Assembly: GCA_032191485.1 (NCBI GenBank)
Contig: JAVDOI010000008.1
Location: 671,501 to 735,500 of the forward strand
Origin: Leptoclinus maculatus
Taxonomy: Eukaryota > Chordata > Actinopteri > Perciformes > Stichaeidae
Length of the DNA stretch: 64,000 bases
Direction of reading: 5' to 3'
Shown here: piece by piece, positions 1 to 12,407 of the stretch
Position numbering within the stretch: position 1 is the first letter of the stretch
Layout: each line of letters begins with the position of its first letter
Translations under genes and position numbers: made by a program
The notes under the pieces: generated by a model
Database searches by the model: none
The model's input: only the letters and a program-made list of their open reading frames with translations
What the model was told of the DNA's origin: nothing

Positions 1-1640
1 TAGCATGCACAACGCCAAGCCCCCCCGAACTGGAGCGCCCTTCATCACTCGTGTTGTCAGTTACACTTGTGCTTTTCCTGCTTTGACGAGTCACCAACAG
101 TGTCAGCAGAGTGTCACCGACACGTTGAATAGACGACGGAGCCCCAAGGATTTCTTGAGAAAAGAATGAATGCGCGCCTTGAGTTCCATTCTTCAAAAAC
201 AGATTCAGATCTATTTTACGGAACAAAATGTCATTGGGCATGCAGTACTAAGAGCCTTTGTGCAGACATTGCAGAGAACAGAGCTTATACAAGAAAGGAA
301 TGAAGTGAGATCAACAGGAAACCAGACAGCAGAGATCTCAAACTACATCAAAACATCGCACAGTAGTTACAGAGGATTGTAAATGTGGGGGGTATTTTGT
401 TTCTCTCAAAATGTATTTGCAAAAATTATATAAAATCTAAAATTAAGATGACTCCTGTATACAACATTATAGTGACAGAGTTTGCTCCTTTGTATATACT
501 CTGGAAACAACGTAGTCATGTTTCTCTTGTGTTGAGCAGGCCACTTGAGCAGGATAATTAACCACTTTTTGTCCTCTTTTTTGTTCGTAAATCACATGTT
601 GGATGTCTTGATTTGTTTTCTGGACTCCACAAAAATGGGAAAATAGTGCTCTTGAACCAATGGAGCAGCCGCTGAAGAGAGAAAGGCCAGGCTGGGATCC
701 CTCGACCTTTGTTCTATACTGATAAACCAGTGTGCCATCACTTGACCAGTCGAGACAATATGACAGCTTTGTGAAGAGAAATGAAAGCGACGCTCTCAGA
801 GCAGTGCGCTTCAATGGTCTACTTGTTCCAGTGGAAAGTCTGTCGCTCGCTTGGTGTCAAGGGAAATGTCATGGATGCTTGGCAATTCCCCAGGTTATGT
901 GTTCCTACAGTATATGCGTGTGTTTTAATCCAGCCACGGAAACAGATGTTGTCCTCCCTCATCTCTTTCGCTGTCACTCATCCAATCTCTCTCTCGCTCT
1001 CTCTCATAGCGAGTTCAGCAAAAAACCTTGATCCTTTTTGCATTTCCTTTAGCTCCCAGCAACATGCTAAGCTAGCTAACTTCAGTGGGTGGATGGTCCT
1101 TTGTGCAGCTAAAGCGTCAGGTCAGGTTTTTCTTTTTTTGCTTTGTAGGCCTCAGCAACTGATATGATCTGAGGGATTAGGCTGCCAGCCCCCCTGTCAG
1201 GGAAAAACAAAACCTCCTAATCTGCCATTTCTGGAATATCTGTTGCATAATCCTGAACCTCAGTCCACAGATTATGCAATGGATTTGCTTTTTTTGATGC
1301 TCCGAGTGTCCTGCTGTTGTTGAGAATTGTTGCTGAGGCGGTGTGGTGCCTCTGACTCTGTTTAGTCTGCACTTTGGATGTGCAGTTCCTTTTGTGTCTG
1401 CTTGCATCTTTGTCTCTCTCTCTCTCTCCCGCGGTGTCTTTTCGCTGTCTTCTCAACTTGTTATCTCAGCCCTCGGACAGTCAGCAGCATCCCTGTCCAC
1501 CGTGCACAATCTCGCCTCTGCTTGCGTCACCAACCTCCCTCAGGATCACCGCCTCACGCTGTCTTGTGTGTCGCTGCCGTCCGTCCCTGCTACATCTTCA
1601 TCCGTCTCTGTCCGTGTTCATTCTGTCTGTCCTGCAAAAA
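1..1640. other. 5' flank of the first scn1b gene
   Basis: I see no coding exon here; the reading frames are short and unlike any protein I know. From about 1,374 to 1,640 the plus strand is strongly CT-rich and runs straight into the start codon at 1641, as expected for a pyrimidine-rich 5' UTR or promoter-proximal stretch. The transcription start is not identifiable by eye. Confidence 0.4.
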
Positions 1641-4600
1641 ATGAAGGTCTCTCCTCTGTCTTCAGGCATCCTTTTAATTTATGTCCCGCTGTGTGTCGTT
1701 GGTAATGTGTCTCCTCTGTCTGTGTTCCCGGTCTCACCTCCTTTTCTCAGAGCAGTCAACATGCCAGCCATCTAAAACCCCTCCGTGTTCCTCAGCATTG
1801 CAAGTCTTGCCCTTGTGTCTCTGTCTCTTTGCCTTTCTGTCTCTTCCTTCATTGTCTTTTCTACATGGTAGAAGCTAATAACTCACAGACTTGAGTCAAA
1901 ATATCGCTGCATATTAATGATAAGCCAAAGATTGTGGTGGTGTCTATTGGCAAATGTCTATCAGTTGATTTACAAATGCTTTCCTGCAGCACTGACAGCT
2001 GGTGCATATTACAGCAGCCTGTAATTAACACACACAATCAAGCAAACATTTGGAACAGACAAGAAAGCTAATTAGAGCAGAGATGTGCACCTGTTCTCTG
2101 AGCAGTTATCAGCAACTGCTATTTGACCCAGGTCTGTTTGTTATAATCCAGTTCCTCAGCAGACCCGCCTCCCAGAAAACCCGAAAACCCCAAGACCCCA
2201 GCCTTAACCGAACCCTGTTTTGTAGGTTCAGACATGTAAGCTTTCCTCACCTGAGTTGTTGTGGTGGGTCTCAGGCAAATTCTGGCTTATTACAACTTTG
2301 GTCCATTTTTATAATTGTTGCCATAGCTTCTTTCATGGATTATAGCTGCGCACTCATCAAAGTAAGCGCAGAGATCTGGGAAAGCAACGACCAAATCTGA
2401 AACACAAGCCCCCCGGACATGTAGACAGTGATTCTCCACCCAAAGGTACATAAACACCAGTGGGTACTGCTGCAGTTGCGGGGGAACCCTCTTTATCCCA
2501 TAGCAGCAGAGGGTTTATTTTGTAAAATATGTTGGTCTAGTCTGTCTGACTCATTGATCCTTTATCTGGCTGACGTTTGTGTAAGTTAAAATATTCCAAA
2601 CCTAACTGAGCTGTGTATTGATAGATCCATGGCGCTGTCCGTGGTGCTGAAGTAGCAGGCAGATTTGTAATTGCGCTTTTTTCTCTCAGGCCCAGCCTTC
2701 TGTCAGTTTTGTCTTGGATTTAAAATCATCTCTAAACTATGTACTATAAATCATTCTATACTATATATTAGCCTATATTCTCTAGAGAGTAGTGTCATTG
2801 TCATGGTCAAAGCGACAAGTAGCAACGTGTAATTGTGGAAGAGCTAGAGGATCATGGAGACACACTGATAAACACTAATATTCCACTATGATTCCAAATA
2901 TGACATTCAGAATTTGATACGGGTCATGTAAACAGCATATTCTGTTTGGATATTCCGGATTAGGTTTTTTTCTGAATGTAGCATTTTCCGATTAAGACGT
3001 GTGGGACGTGCCGATATTATTCAGGATTTAGGAGCATTCTTTGGACACGTTGTATACAGTGCATTCAGAATATGCATCTCAGTTGGGGTTTTTTGTCGCA
3101 TGCCCAAAACATTATGCAAGACTTATTATCAACAGATGTTTGGATATGTGCGGCTGCATGTAAACAAGAATATTGGTTGAATATACATGTTCAATAGCCA
3201 TGTAAACAGCTTAGTCGAAATATTGCTCTTTTTTTTGGCAAAACTAAATAAATATAACATTTATAATATGTCAGTAGCATCTGTGCTGCTAAAAACACAC
3301 CTCCAGACCAAGCTACCTCTAAGAAACCCCTTTTAAGGGGTAGAGTGGCGGAGCTATCTATAAAAATATCTAATATAGTGTTTAACCTCTGTTCAGGTCC
3401 ATTAAGACCACTGCATCTGTAATTAAATCAGTCAAGTTCAGGCTCGGGTTTAGTCGTTCTCGGGTCCAGCTGGGTTCGGGTCTGTGTTTGGTTTTAAGGC
3501 TACTGGTCCGTCTCTTGTTTAAATACGATAGTTTGGGTTTCTATTACGGGGCCTGTGATTCTTACATTATGTTCTTAACTTTCTCTCCCACTCCTTCCCT
3601 TTTTTTTCTCCCCTTCTCTCTCTGCAGTGCATCAGCCGACATTAGGCTTCTTCCCTCCTGCTTCCCCATCTCCCCCCCGTGCTTTAGTAGAAATGGATGT
3701 TACCTTTGAAGCCTGTACTAACTTTTCTTCATTTCCTCCCCCCCTCCCCCCCTCATTCCTCCCCTCCATGTATTTCTGCAGTGTGGTGGCAATTCTACGT
3801 CTGTGATTCGTTTTAAAGTTTCACATTGGTGCTGCACTATTTGTATCCGAGGGAGTAAAAGATAGACCTTTGTTTTATATATTTGTGTACGTGAGGCCAT
3901 GGATGATGTGCAGCCTCTGTCAATCCCAACCAAACTTGTAATGATTTGAGTTCATCTGATAAGCGTTGTGTTTCCTGTCCTCTCCCTCATTTCCCTCCCC
4001 CCCCCCCCCCCCCCCATCTTGCGATTCGAAACAAACACATCCCCAGAAGTCAAAGTTGACAATAATACGAGATCATTGGTTGAGCGCCATGCTGAGGCCT
4101 CAGTGGAAACTGCAAGGTGCAGAGTGAGAAAGAAACATTTGGAGTTACAGGTGTGTAACTCCCGGCCGATGAGAAGTATGTGTCATGATGATGATGGCAT
4201 ATATAGACTCACGCTTCTATATATGAATTTAGCTCATTCACTAATTGACAGAATGCAAGAAACTAGGACGGCATACTGCAACCTCTTTATTTCCCCTCAG
4301 TTTCACGGATTAAAAAACACCTCAAATGTAAATTACAAAAAAAAACAAAATCAATCAGATTCACAACAATCCATGTACTGAGAGGATGAGAGGAAATTAA
4401 AAAGATTGCAAGAAAACAAAAGAAAAAAAATCTCACATGCAATTAGCATTGGGAGCAAGCACGCAAAAATACAAAAGTTACAGGAGCTAAAATTGTTTTG
4501 TAAAGTACTGTTTAAACAGTTTGCCTGCAAGTACTAAGATACTGGAAAACACCAGAGCTCTGCCCGTGTATCAACCTCTTCCCAGAGTCACGGGTACAAG

Positions 4601-7057
4601 AAAAAGAGGATGATGGCCACCCAGGGCTCTTACCTCTAAACCCTGTGACCTGCAAAGAGCAATGAAGTGATAGAGCAGGTTTCTAACTGTGTGTTCTTCA
4701 TCCTTTCACTCTGTAGCGTCTCTATGCCGCGGAGCCTGCGTGGAGGTGGACTCAAACACAGAGGCCGTGGTCAACGAAGGCTTCAAACTGGGCTGCATCT
4801 CCTGTAAGAAAAGGGGCGAGGTGCGCGCCACGGCCTCCGTCGATTGGTACTTCACGGCCTCAAATGAGAGAGAGGAAAGCTTTGTGAGTGGTAATAAGAT
4901 ATGCCACAAGGCAGGCTTTGAAAAAAAGGTATTCCTCAGTAACGACCTAAAGGAATAGCTCGACGTGTTGGCAAACGCATTTCCCTTCTTGCAGAAAGTT
5001 AGATGAGAAGATTGATATCACTCAAATACGTTCATGTATGGTAAACATAGGCGGCCTTTTCCGCCGTGTGTTGACTGGAAGAAAGCGCCTTTTGCTGAAC
5101 TAAGCAGCCCTCCCCAGGCAAAGCAAAGAGGCCATAATGGTACATCCCTGTACCAGGAGAAGCCCCATTAGCCTTCAGCTGCCTTTTAGAATTTGTTTCA
5201 ACTAATACACCAGGAAGTGCAGAGGTGAGGCCACAAATGCGGCTCGGTCGATACGGGAAAACAGCAGCAGTGGTGATGTGGAGAGCAGCTGAGTCTGTTT
5301 GCTCAAGGATGACAGGAAAAGTGAAAACCAAACTTGACAGGCGGGTTATGAAAATTCATTCATCAACACAGTTTGTTTTACACCTGCCAGCATCCAGGAG
5401 AAAACAGCAGCTCGCTGTTGTAGTTTTATTTGTTGACACGGGTAAATAAAGCCAAAGAGTATTAGTCAGATCCCAAAAACAGGTGGAAAGTCACACTAGA
5501 TTGTTTGTTTTGCTTTTTTCAAGATTTATATCCTCTTAGGAACCAATGGGCTGAGAGTTTAGTAGATGTATTGAGAGATGGACCAACATTGTTGGTTTTG
5601 TTTTTTCCACGAGATGTTGACAGTAACAAAAATACAGAATATTGCTGACATATTGCATGTATAGTATCTGAAAGTTCATTTTCACTGCATACTGAAATTA
5701 ACTGTGGCTGCATGTAAAAACACACGTATCAGCCTAAACACTTGCTTCTATGCAAAGCTAACAGTATTCGTAAAACAAATGGATTACAACTTGAATGTTC
5801 AGTCTCTATTTTGTTCCCATACTTGCAATTCTCTTCCAGATATACAGCTATGATAGCAAAAAGGGCTCCATCGAGGACGACCGTTTCGACGATCGTCTGG
5901 CCTGGAACGGCAGCAAGAAGACCAATGACCTACAGGACGGCTCCATCTACATCCTCAATGTGACGTTCAATGACACTGGGACCTACAAGTGCATATTCAC
6001 CCGCATCCTTGTGTATTCCAACTTCGACTATCCAGCCAACTTCACCAAGATAATCAACATGAGAGTGGTGCCAAAACGTAAGAGAGGAGGGATGCTGTCA
6101 TACTGTCTGTCTAGCCAGCTGTTGGAGGAGATAACACTCTCATTGCCAGATTCTCAACCCACTGATACACTAGCTTGTAAACATAGTGGAACATTTAGCA
6201 GCTCAGGAGACGGTAGACCAAACCTTATGGGTTTCATCGGACTTACATTCTCCGCATGGACAGGAACAGGAGTCCAAATGAATTATATTGTTGCTCCACA
6301 GCATCTGGATGAGTGAAAAAGCAGCCGTTTGATATTGTGTAAATGTTGCGTTTTTTGGTTTTTGTGCTGGTCAAAACAATTGATTAAAGCAGCAAGATTC
6401 TGATAAATGATGACACTCTGTAATACAGGGTCATGACTCATGACATATATTGTTCAAACAAGATGTACAGCCCTCGTCTTTTTCATGGCAAAAATGAATG
6501 CAAACCCCTTTCAATTAAGCACACAGGTAGAGTATGTCTCACCGTATCTCCCTCCCCGTCTCTCTAGTCACCAGGAGACTGGCATCCATTTTGTCTGAGG
6601 TGATGATGTATGTTACCATCATCGGGCTGCAGGTGTGGCTCGCCATTGAGATGATTTACTGCTACAGGAAGATATCAGCGGCAGGAGAGGAAGCTCTGAG
6701 AGAGAGCGCGTGAGTAACCCACGAGACACTCAAACACAAACACAGCCAGCCTCTCTCTCCGGTGCCAGCCCTCCATTTCCAGAACCTGCTGGGCACGACT
6801 TCCCACCAACCGCTTTCACCTTTGTTCTCCCCTTCCTGACACTGTGGGAAGCAGAGAATCTCTTTCAATCTGCTCTTTTCAAAAATAACAAACATGTTCC
6901 TTTTTTTTTTCCCTCACTGAACTGAACTCTTATTCTGATTGACTGATCTTGTCTTCCTGTTCTTCCTTTCCACCACTGTCTTTCCTTCAGGGCGGAGTAT
7001 TTAGCCATAGCATCAGAAAGTAAAGATAGTTGTGCAGCTGTACAAGTGGCAGAATAG
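1641..7057 (+). CDS. scn1b: Voltage-gated sodium channel beta-1 subunit, copy A
   Basis: Single-pass accessory subunit that associates with sodium channel alpha subunits and acts as a cell-adhesion protein. Coding exons: 1641-1701, 4717-4883, 5840-6077, 6568-6709, 6991-7057; GT-AG borders and phases agree throughout, giving 675 nt and 224 residues (human SCN1B is 218). Exon 1 is a signal peptide (MKVSPLSSG...). Exons 2-3 form the V-type Ig domain with the family cysteines (ACVEVDS, LGCISCKK, TYKC) and N-X-S/T sites. Exon 4 gives the membrane helix, about residues 167-187 (SEVMMYV...IEMIYCYRKIS). The tail ends EYLAIASESKDSC...VQVAE, the SCN1B-type end with the tyrosine (residue 206) matching the ankyrin-linked tyrosine of mammalian beta-1. 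The tail favours SCN1B over SCN3B. The gene converges on gramd1a. A 3' UTR intron follows the stop. Confidence 0.92.
2925..3235. repeat. Probable interspersed repeat in scn1b intron 1
   Basis: The motif CATGTAAAC occurs three times (near 2925, 3158 and 3199), among phrases such as GGATATTCCG, in an AT-rich stretch that reads like a degraded fish DNA-transposon remnant. I could not define terminal repeats or a target duplication, so class and borders are uncertain. Confidence 0.3.
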
Positions 7058-7583
7058 CACCGGTAGGTCTGGATTCTTACTAAACTTAATGTCTGAATAC
7101 AGATGCTTCTTGTGCTCTCGTTTATTTTCCAAAGTGGGCGATCATACATTGTGTTAACACCACTACTGGGTTGAAAGTAAAAAAAAAAAAAAAAGAAGAA
7201 TTTCTTAGAATATAATGTTCTTGTATCAGAATATTGTACACAGATTGTAGCTCAGGTTGGGAACCGCTGACATGACAAACAGTTCTTCAGCCTACATGTA
7301 TCTCTGTTTAGCCAACGTGCTACATTCAACGTTTGGATCTTCAAAGTGTCTGATTTACCCAACAAAATAACCAAATTATTTTACTAAAGTTTGAGCCATT
7401 CAATAGGTAGAGCGGTAGTGCTCATCCAATCCTTTATACTGTAGCTGCAGGACAAACAGATTCAATGAACTATTTAAGCGCACACTAGAAATTTATTTTG
7501 AAGGCGTTACTGCATGTTACTTTAGTCTTTTACATAACTCATATTTCTGACAGTTTCATTTTTTTTTTTTTTTCTTGCTTCAG

Positions 7584-7760
7584 GTCGAGGAAGAATTCAA
7601 GATGGAGTCCTTGAGTATTTTCAAATACCCTCATTCATTCCCTCTCCTCTCACCGTAACTCACGTCTCACCATCCTCTTCACAAGATGGAAAAACCACAG
7701 AAGGGAGAAAAATCTTTTCTTGATAGAAAAGTTTTTTTTTTTTTTTTTTTTAAAGTAACT
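7584..7760 (+). other. scn1b: Probable 3' UTR exon of scn1b copy A
   Basis: Five bases after the stop codon there is a donor (CACCG|GTAGGT, exon end 7062), and a T-rich tract followed by CAG ends at 7583, an acceptor. The 3' UTR therefore probably continues from 7584. The second beta-1 gene has the same arrangement just after its own stop. The downstream end is not defined; the end given here is nominal. Confidence 0.45.
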
Positions 7761-9788
7761 TCTGCAAAGGATGGAAAGACCTGAACTATATACAGTTTCT
7801 AAATCCTGTTTTGAGGGACAGGAGGGATGCATCAGGTCGTGGTCCAACGGGAGAGAGACTGGGTTGAACTATATATCGGTGTATACGTATGCAAAGATAA
7901 TCCTATATAAATATTATAGGCCTATACATTTATATACACTACCTGCATGCTTATGAGCTATGCATAACGACCAACATCATGCATCTGAAGTTCTGTCATG
8001 TTTTTAATCAGTTTCGTCATATTTCATTGTTTTTTTGTATACCGTTAAATACTAGTACGACTGAATTTGACTGCAAATGTTCTTGCTGTAATGATGTAAC
8101 ACTACTAGAAGGTACAGAGGAAACACTGCTGCGACAGCTGTTATTAAATGTTTCACTTTGACCAGATTTAATATTTAAAACAGACCAATATCTAAATCTT
8201 AAGGACACTATGACATTTCAATTAGGCGATTGGGAAACCAATATCAACGGTTCAACCTTTTATTTTTCTTCTAAAGGCATTCTTAACATACAGATTTCAT
8301 TTAAGCGGATATTAGAATGTGAGAGAAACTGCCTTTTTAGGAGCAGTTGTGAAGAGCAATGAGTCCCGATTGACACGCGTCAGGTTAAAGCCGTTGCATT
8401 CAGTCACTTAAACACGAGGAAACAGGAATATGAGGGTTCACACACTCTAACCAAGAGAAATGTGGTCTGTATTAAATGTTAAGTCTGCTTAATGTTGAGC
8501 TTTCTCTGGATAAAAAGTATTATTCTCTTGTTTATTGGTAGAGTTTGAGTTATTAGCTCTCAAATAAAGGAACATGCAGTCCACTGTAAATTCTAGGTTG
8601 AACTTATTAGAGTTCATGTTTTTAACATTTCATATTAGAGATGAGATCAACACACTGATGTTTTTACTGTTTTCCTACATTCCAGAGAGCTCAAGATGAC
8701 GGAATCGGCCATATTATGATAGAAAGTGTTGATTTTGGGTCAAAAACCTACATTTCAGTGGTATTCCCTTTTAATTAATTAACACAGAAAGGTGTGAGGA
8801 GCAAAAATGGCACCTGAAGCCAAAGAATGATTTCCTGTGACGATGCCCACTTCATTGGATAATACTAAATGTGTAGCAAACCAAAAGAAATCAGCTTTAC
8901 CAATGTAAAGAAGTGTCACTTTAAACTGAATTTGTCTACAGTGGAAACGTTCCCATGTGTAATTTCACACACACGTCTCAGTGTTTTTCGTAGAAAATGA
9001 AGGGCTCTGCAAATTGCTATCGAACTGCCGTGGGCAAACGTACCACCAAACCGGTCCAGTGTGCCTCCCTGGGTGAATGAAGCCAGTGGAAATCCCCCAA
9101 CAAAAAAAAAAAAAAAAAAGGTGAAGAGGTGAAGCCTTGTTATGAATCTATAGTGTTTGTAAAAACAGCTGGAGGGCAACTTGCTTCTCTCTCCAGACGA
9201 CCAGACATCGACTACCGGTGAACACTGGAAGGCACCCAAACACTGCCGCTCTACATGTTTACTGATCAGCTCTTCTGCACCAAAACTGAGTTTCATACAT
9301 TTTTGAGAAATGCTGCATCAGTTGACGTCTTCGTTTCCTACATAGATGAACCAACCTGTGGAATGAAAACCACACTGCTGGTGTGCTTCGTGTTCACGCG
9401 TTTTCTTTCAGCAACAAATGAATAAAACGGCTGTTTTTCACTTCATGTGCAGGTGTGAAAATGTTGCTCGCTACAATAATAAGTGAAACACAGCAAGAAG
9501 AAGAAAATAAAGTTCTTGTGAAAAATAAACAGCCACGTCTCACTTGAATTTGTTCTAAAATAAATGTTAACTGTGTAGGCGTCGGGACTTTCAGCCGGAT
9601 GCATCTTCAGTTCACGCTTAAAGTTCAGTTCTATGGAACACGTTACATTGTTTTTACCCATTTAACACCAACTTCCTTTTTGAGTTGCAAACTTATTTCT
9701 CAAAAACAAAATTACCTTTATTTTTGTAAAAAGCTTTTCACCGTTTTCTGCAATTTCAATCGAGATTTAACAGCAAAATGACAAAACT
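7761..9788. other. Intergenic stretch between scn1b copy A and gramd1a, proximal part
   Basis: No convincing exon on either strand. Contains simple A and T runs and ordinary AT-rich sequence. AATAAA occurs near 9420, but there is nothing to tie it to a particular transcript. Confidence 0.4.
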
Positions 9789-10127
9789 AGTGCTGAAACG
9801 ATTCAGTTAATTTACTTTAGCCTTTCCACTAATCAATCAATCAACAACTATTTTGATCATTTAATAGTTGTTTAAGTCATTTATCAAGCAAAAGGTGTCG
9901 AATATTTGCTGGTTCCAGCATCTCAAGTGTGAGGATTTATTCCTTAACTTGATTTTAAATCGTTGTAATAGTCTTTGGGTTACGGACGGCTAATTCGGAA
10001 GTAATTCGGAGAAGTCACCTTGAGCTGTGTGAACTTGGGATGAACATCATACACTAAGAAAATTAAGTCAATTAATCAAGAAAAAAAAGTAATCGATAAA
10101 GCATTTAATGGTAAGTTGCAGCCTTAG
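9789..10127 (+). repeat. Dispersed teleost repeat, copy 1
   Basis: Begins AGTGCTGAAACGATT and ends near GTTGCAGCCTTA, with internal phrases TTTAAGTCATTTATCAAGCA and GGTTCCAGCATCTCAA. The same phrases recur at 10290-10450, 37197-37478 (minus), 52985-53250 and 57484-57820, so this is a multicopy element. I recognise the sequence type as widespread in percomorph genomes but cannot name the family. Confidence 0.6.
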
Positions 10128-10289
10128 ACAACAACGCCACTTTATTTTCCTCCATCACACCAGACTTACCTTTTGTGACCATAATGTGAGCATAATGTGA
10201 TGTAATGACTGATACAACCTTTGTTTACTGCAGTTATCCAGTGTTGTAGTTGAATGTAGTTAGTAAAGTTATAAGATTACCTGAGAAAT

Positions 10290-10450
10290 AAATCTCACCA
10301 GTTCCAGCTTCTCAAATGTGGATATTAGTTTTTCCTTTCTCTTCTTCGATATGAAACTGTAAGACTGTTTGATGGACAAAACAAGCTACCGGTATGTAAA
10401 ATTGGGCGTTGGGATATTGTGATGGACATTATATTTTATATTCCCAGACC
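10290..10450 (+). repeat. Dispersed teleost repeat, partial copy 2
   Basis: Contains CCAGTTCCAGCTTCTCAAAT and a later TTGTGATGGACATTAT block that match the middle and 3' half of the copy just upstream. It is a truncated or diverged second copy. Confidence 0.45.
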
Positions 10451-12407
10451 TATTGTGGTTGGATACATGTGACCCACATCTTTTGGAGGTAAAGACACAA
10501 ACAGACTCAAAGATGAGCGAGGAGTCGTTTTATGTTTTAGAACTTTTCATTTTTCTCCATGGAGTGGTGTGCAATCAAATCTTTACAGTACATTATCATC
10601 CCCGCCTCTCATTCATTCATCCATCCATATCTCTCTCTCTCTCTCTCTCCCATAATCTACCCCAGACACCCCCCTCCCCTCCCTCCCTCAATAAATATTA
10701 CACCATTTTGTTACCCGCAATGGCCATGCACAGCGTGGCCCACATGCTTCTGTAGACGCTATTTTCAGTGAAACAGAGGGAGAGAGAGAAAGAGAGAGAA
10801 AGAAAGAGAGTGAGAGTGGGTGAAGAGGAAGAGCACAGAGAGGACCAGTGGGGTTGAGTGATGAGAAGAAGAATAAAGAGTACAGATGGGCGAGATGTTT
10901 TCACATCTGGAGGATCGAGTGGACGGAGAGGACAGGCTGAAAATAAACAACAAAATAACAAAGATAGAAAATGAATCAAATAAAAATAAAAGACGAGGAG
11001 AGTCAAATTAATCTTACAAACACACACACACACAAAAAAAAACACAATACTGCAAAACGGATTCCCTTTTTTCTTCACCTGGGCCTAACAGAATTCTGGT
11101 TGGTCCTTTTTTGCTTCGCAGCGTCCGGCCCAGTGGGACAACGAAGCAGCCGACCGCTCGGGCTTCCACCCGATCAAGTCGACTGTTAATGTCTGGCTCT
11201 GACAGAAAGAGTGAGCGACCAAACGCGAAAAGAGAAATCTGAAACTCAAGAAACGCTAATATGAAAATGTAACACTGAGGACTCCTCATGACCACACACA
11301 CACACATCAGTCAAGTCAAAACCTTCTCTGCTTGTTGTTGTCGTTTCCTGCCTCTACACACATTCACACACACAATTTGTCAATATTATTATTATTATAT
11401 ACTACTTTGTTTGAAACATTCAAAAAGTACTAGCATCACTATTGTCATTATTGCTGTGACCAGTAATGGTTGTAGCTCCTCTTGGTCCGTACTGTAACAG
11501 CAAATCAGAGCACAAAGTATCCACCCAATGACTTCTTAAGAGCAGGACGAGGACTTCAGATCAGAAGTCATTGCTAATAATAAATACTGTCGGTCCAGTC
11601 AGACGCAGCTTGTTGTCCTCACCAACAACCCAACACACTGATTTTGAAAAAAAGAAAAACTTAAAACCCCACGAGAGGAGCGGGGTGGTGTTTTGAGATT
11701 CATCTTCAGATGTAGAATTTACATCCAAAAATAAAGCTGAAAAACTAAAGTGTCTGGTGTTGAAATGTTCCTCATCCCCACTTCGCGGAGGATTGACGGC
11801 CTTTGATGGGGCTCAACGACGTAAAGAGCGAGAGAGGCGTCCGGCTCCCTCCAGCACTCCCCCCTCTCTTCCTCTCTTTCTGGTGTGTTTGCCCCCCCCC
11901 CCCCCCCCCCCCTTTTTTTGTTTCAGCAGGCGTTCACGATAGAGACGAAAAGGTATCGAACTCCCACTTTCCAGAATCACTGATCCCTGTGAAATGTTGC
12001 ATGTCAGAAGAGGAACTGAAGTCTGTGATAGTCATAAAATGGGGGGGGGGGGGGTGGTGGATGGTCTGCGTCGGCCCACCAGTGGCCCGTTTCCATTCAC
12101 TACATACAGGTGACTTGCAGCTGTACGTACATTATTGCTGTGGTCCTGATAGCTTCCAGTCTGAAGGAGTTCACTGGTTCTGGCTGAAGGCGAACGTCGC
12201 CATTTTCAAGTCAGTCAGGCGAGGAGCATTGTGGGTAAAGCCCCCCCCCCTGCGTGTCCCACTCCTGGTTTTTCTTCGATTTGGAAATGAGGGAAAGAGC
12301 AAACTGTGCGCCGATCCAAGTCGACCAGCCTCTCTCTTTTCAACTCTACCGGTCCACCAGGGTGTGTTCAGAAGTGGGAGACAGTCAGGGGGGAGGGGGA
12401 GGGGAGC
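10451..12407. other. Region downstream of gramd1a; 3' UTR and simple sequence
   Basis: No coding exon found. Because gramd1a ends at 12408 on the minus strand, the higher-coordinate part probably holds its 3' UTR. Simple-sequence tracts include CT at about 10633-10653, GA at about 10780-10815, a pure C run of about 22 bases near 11890 and a G run near 12040. Confidence 0.4.

Noticed and set aside
7255..7272. Possible hAT terminal sequence (CAGGTTGGGAACCGCTG)
   Set aside because: I found no matching inverted partner or target duplication nearby, so no element can be delimited.
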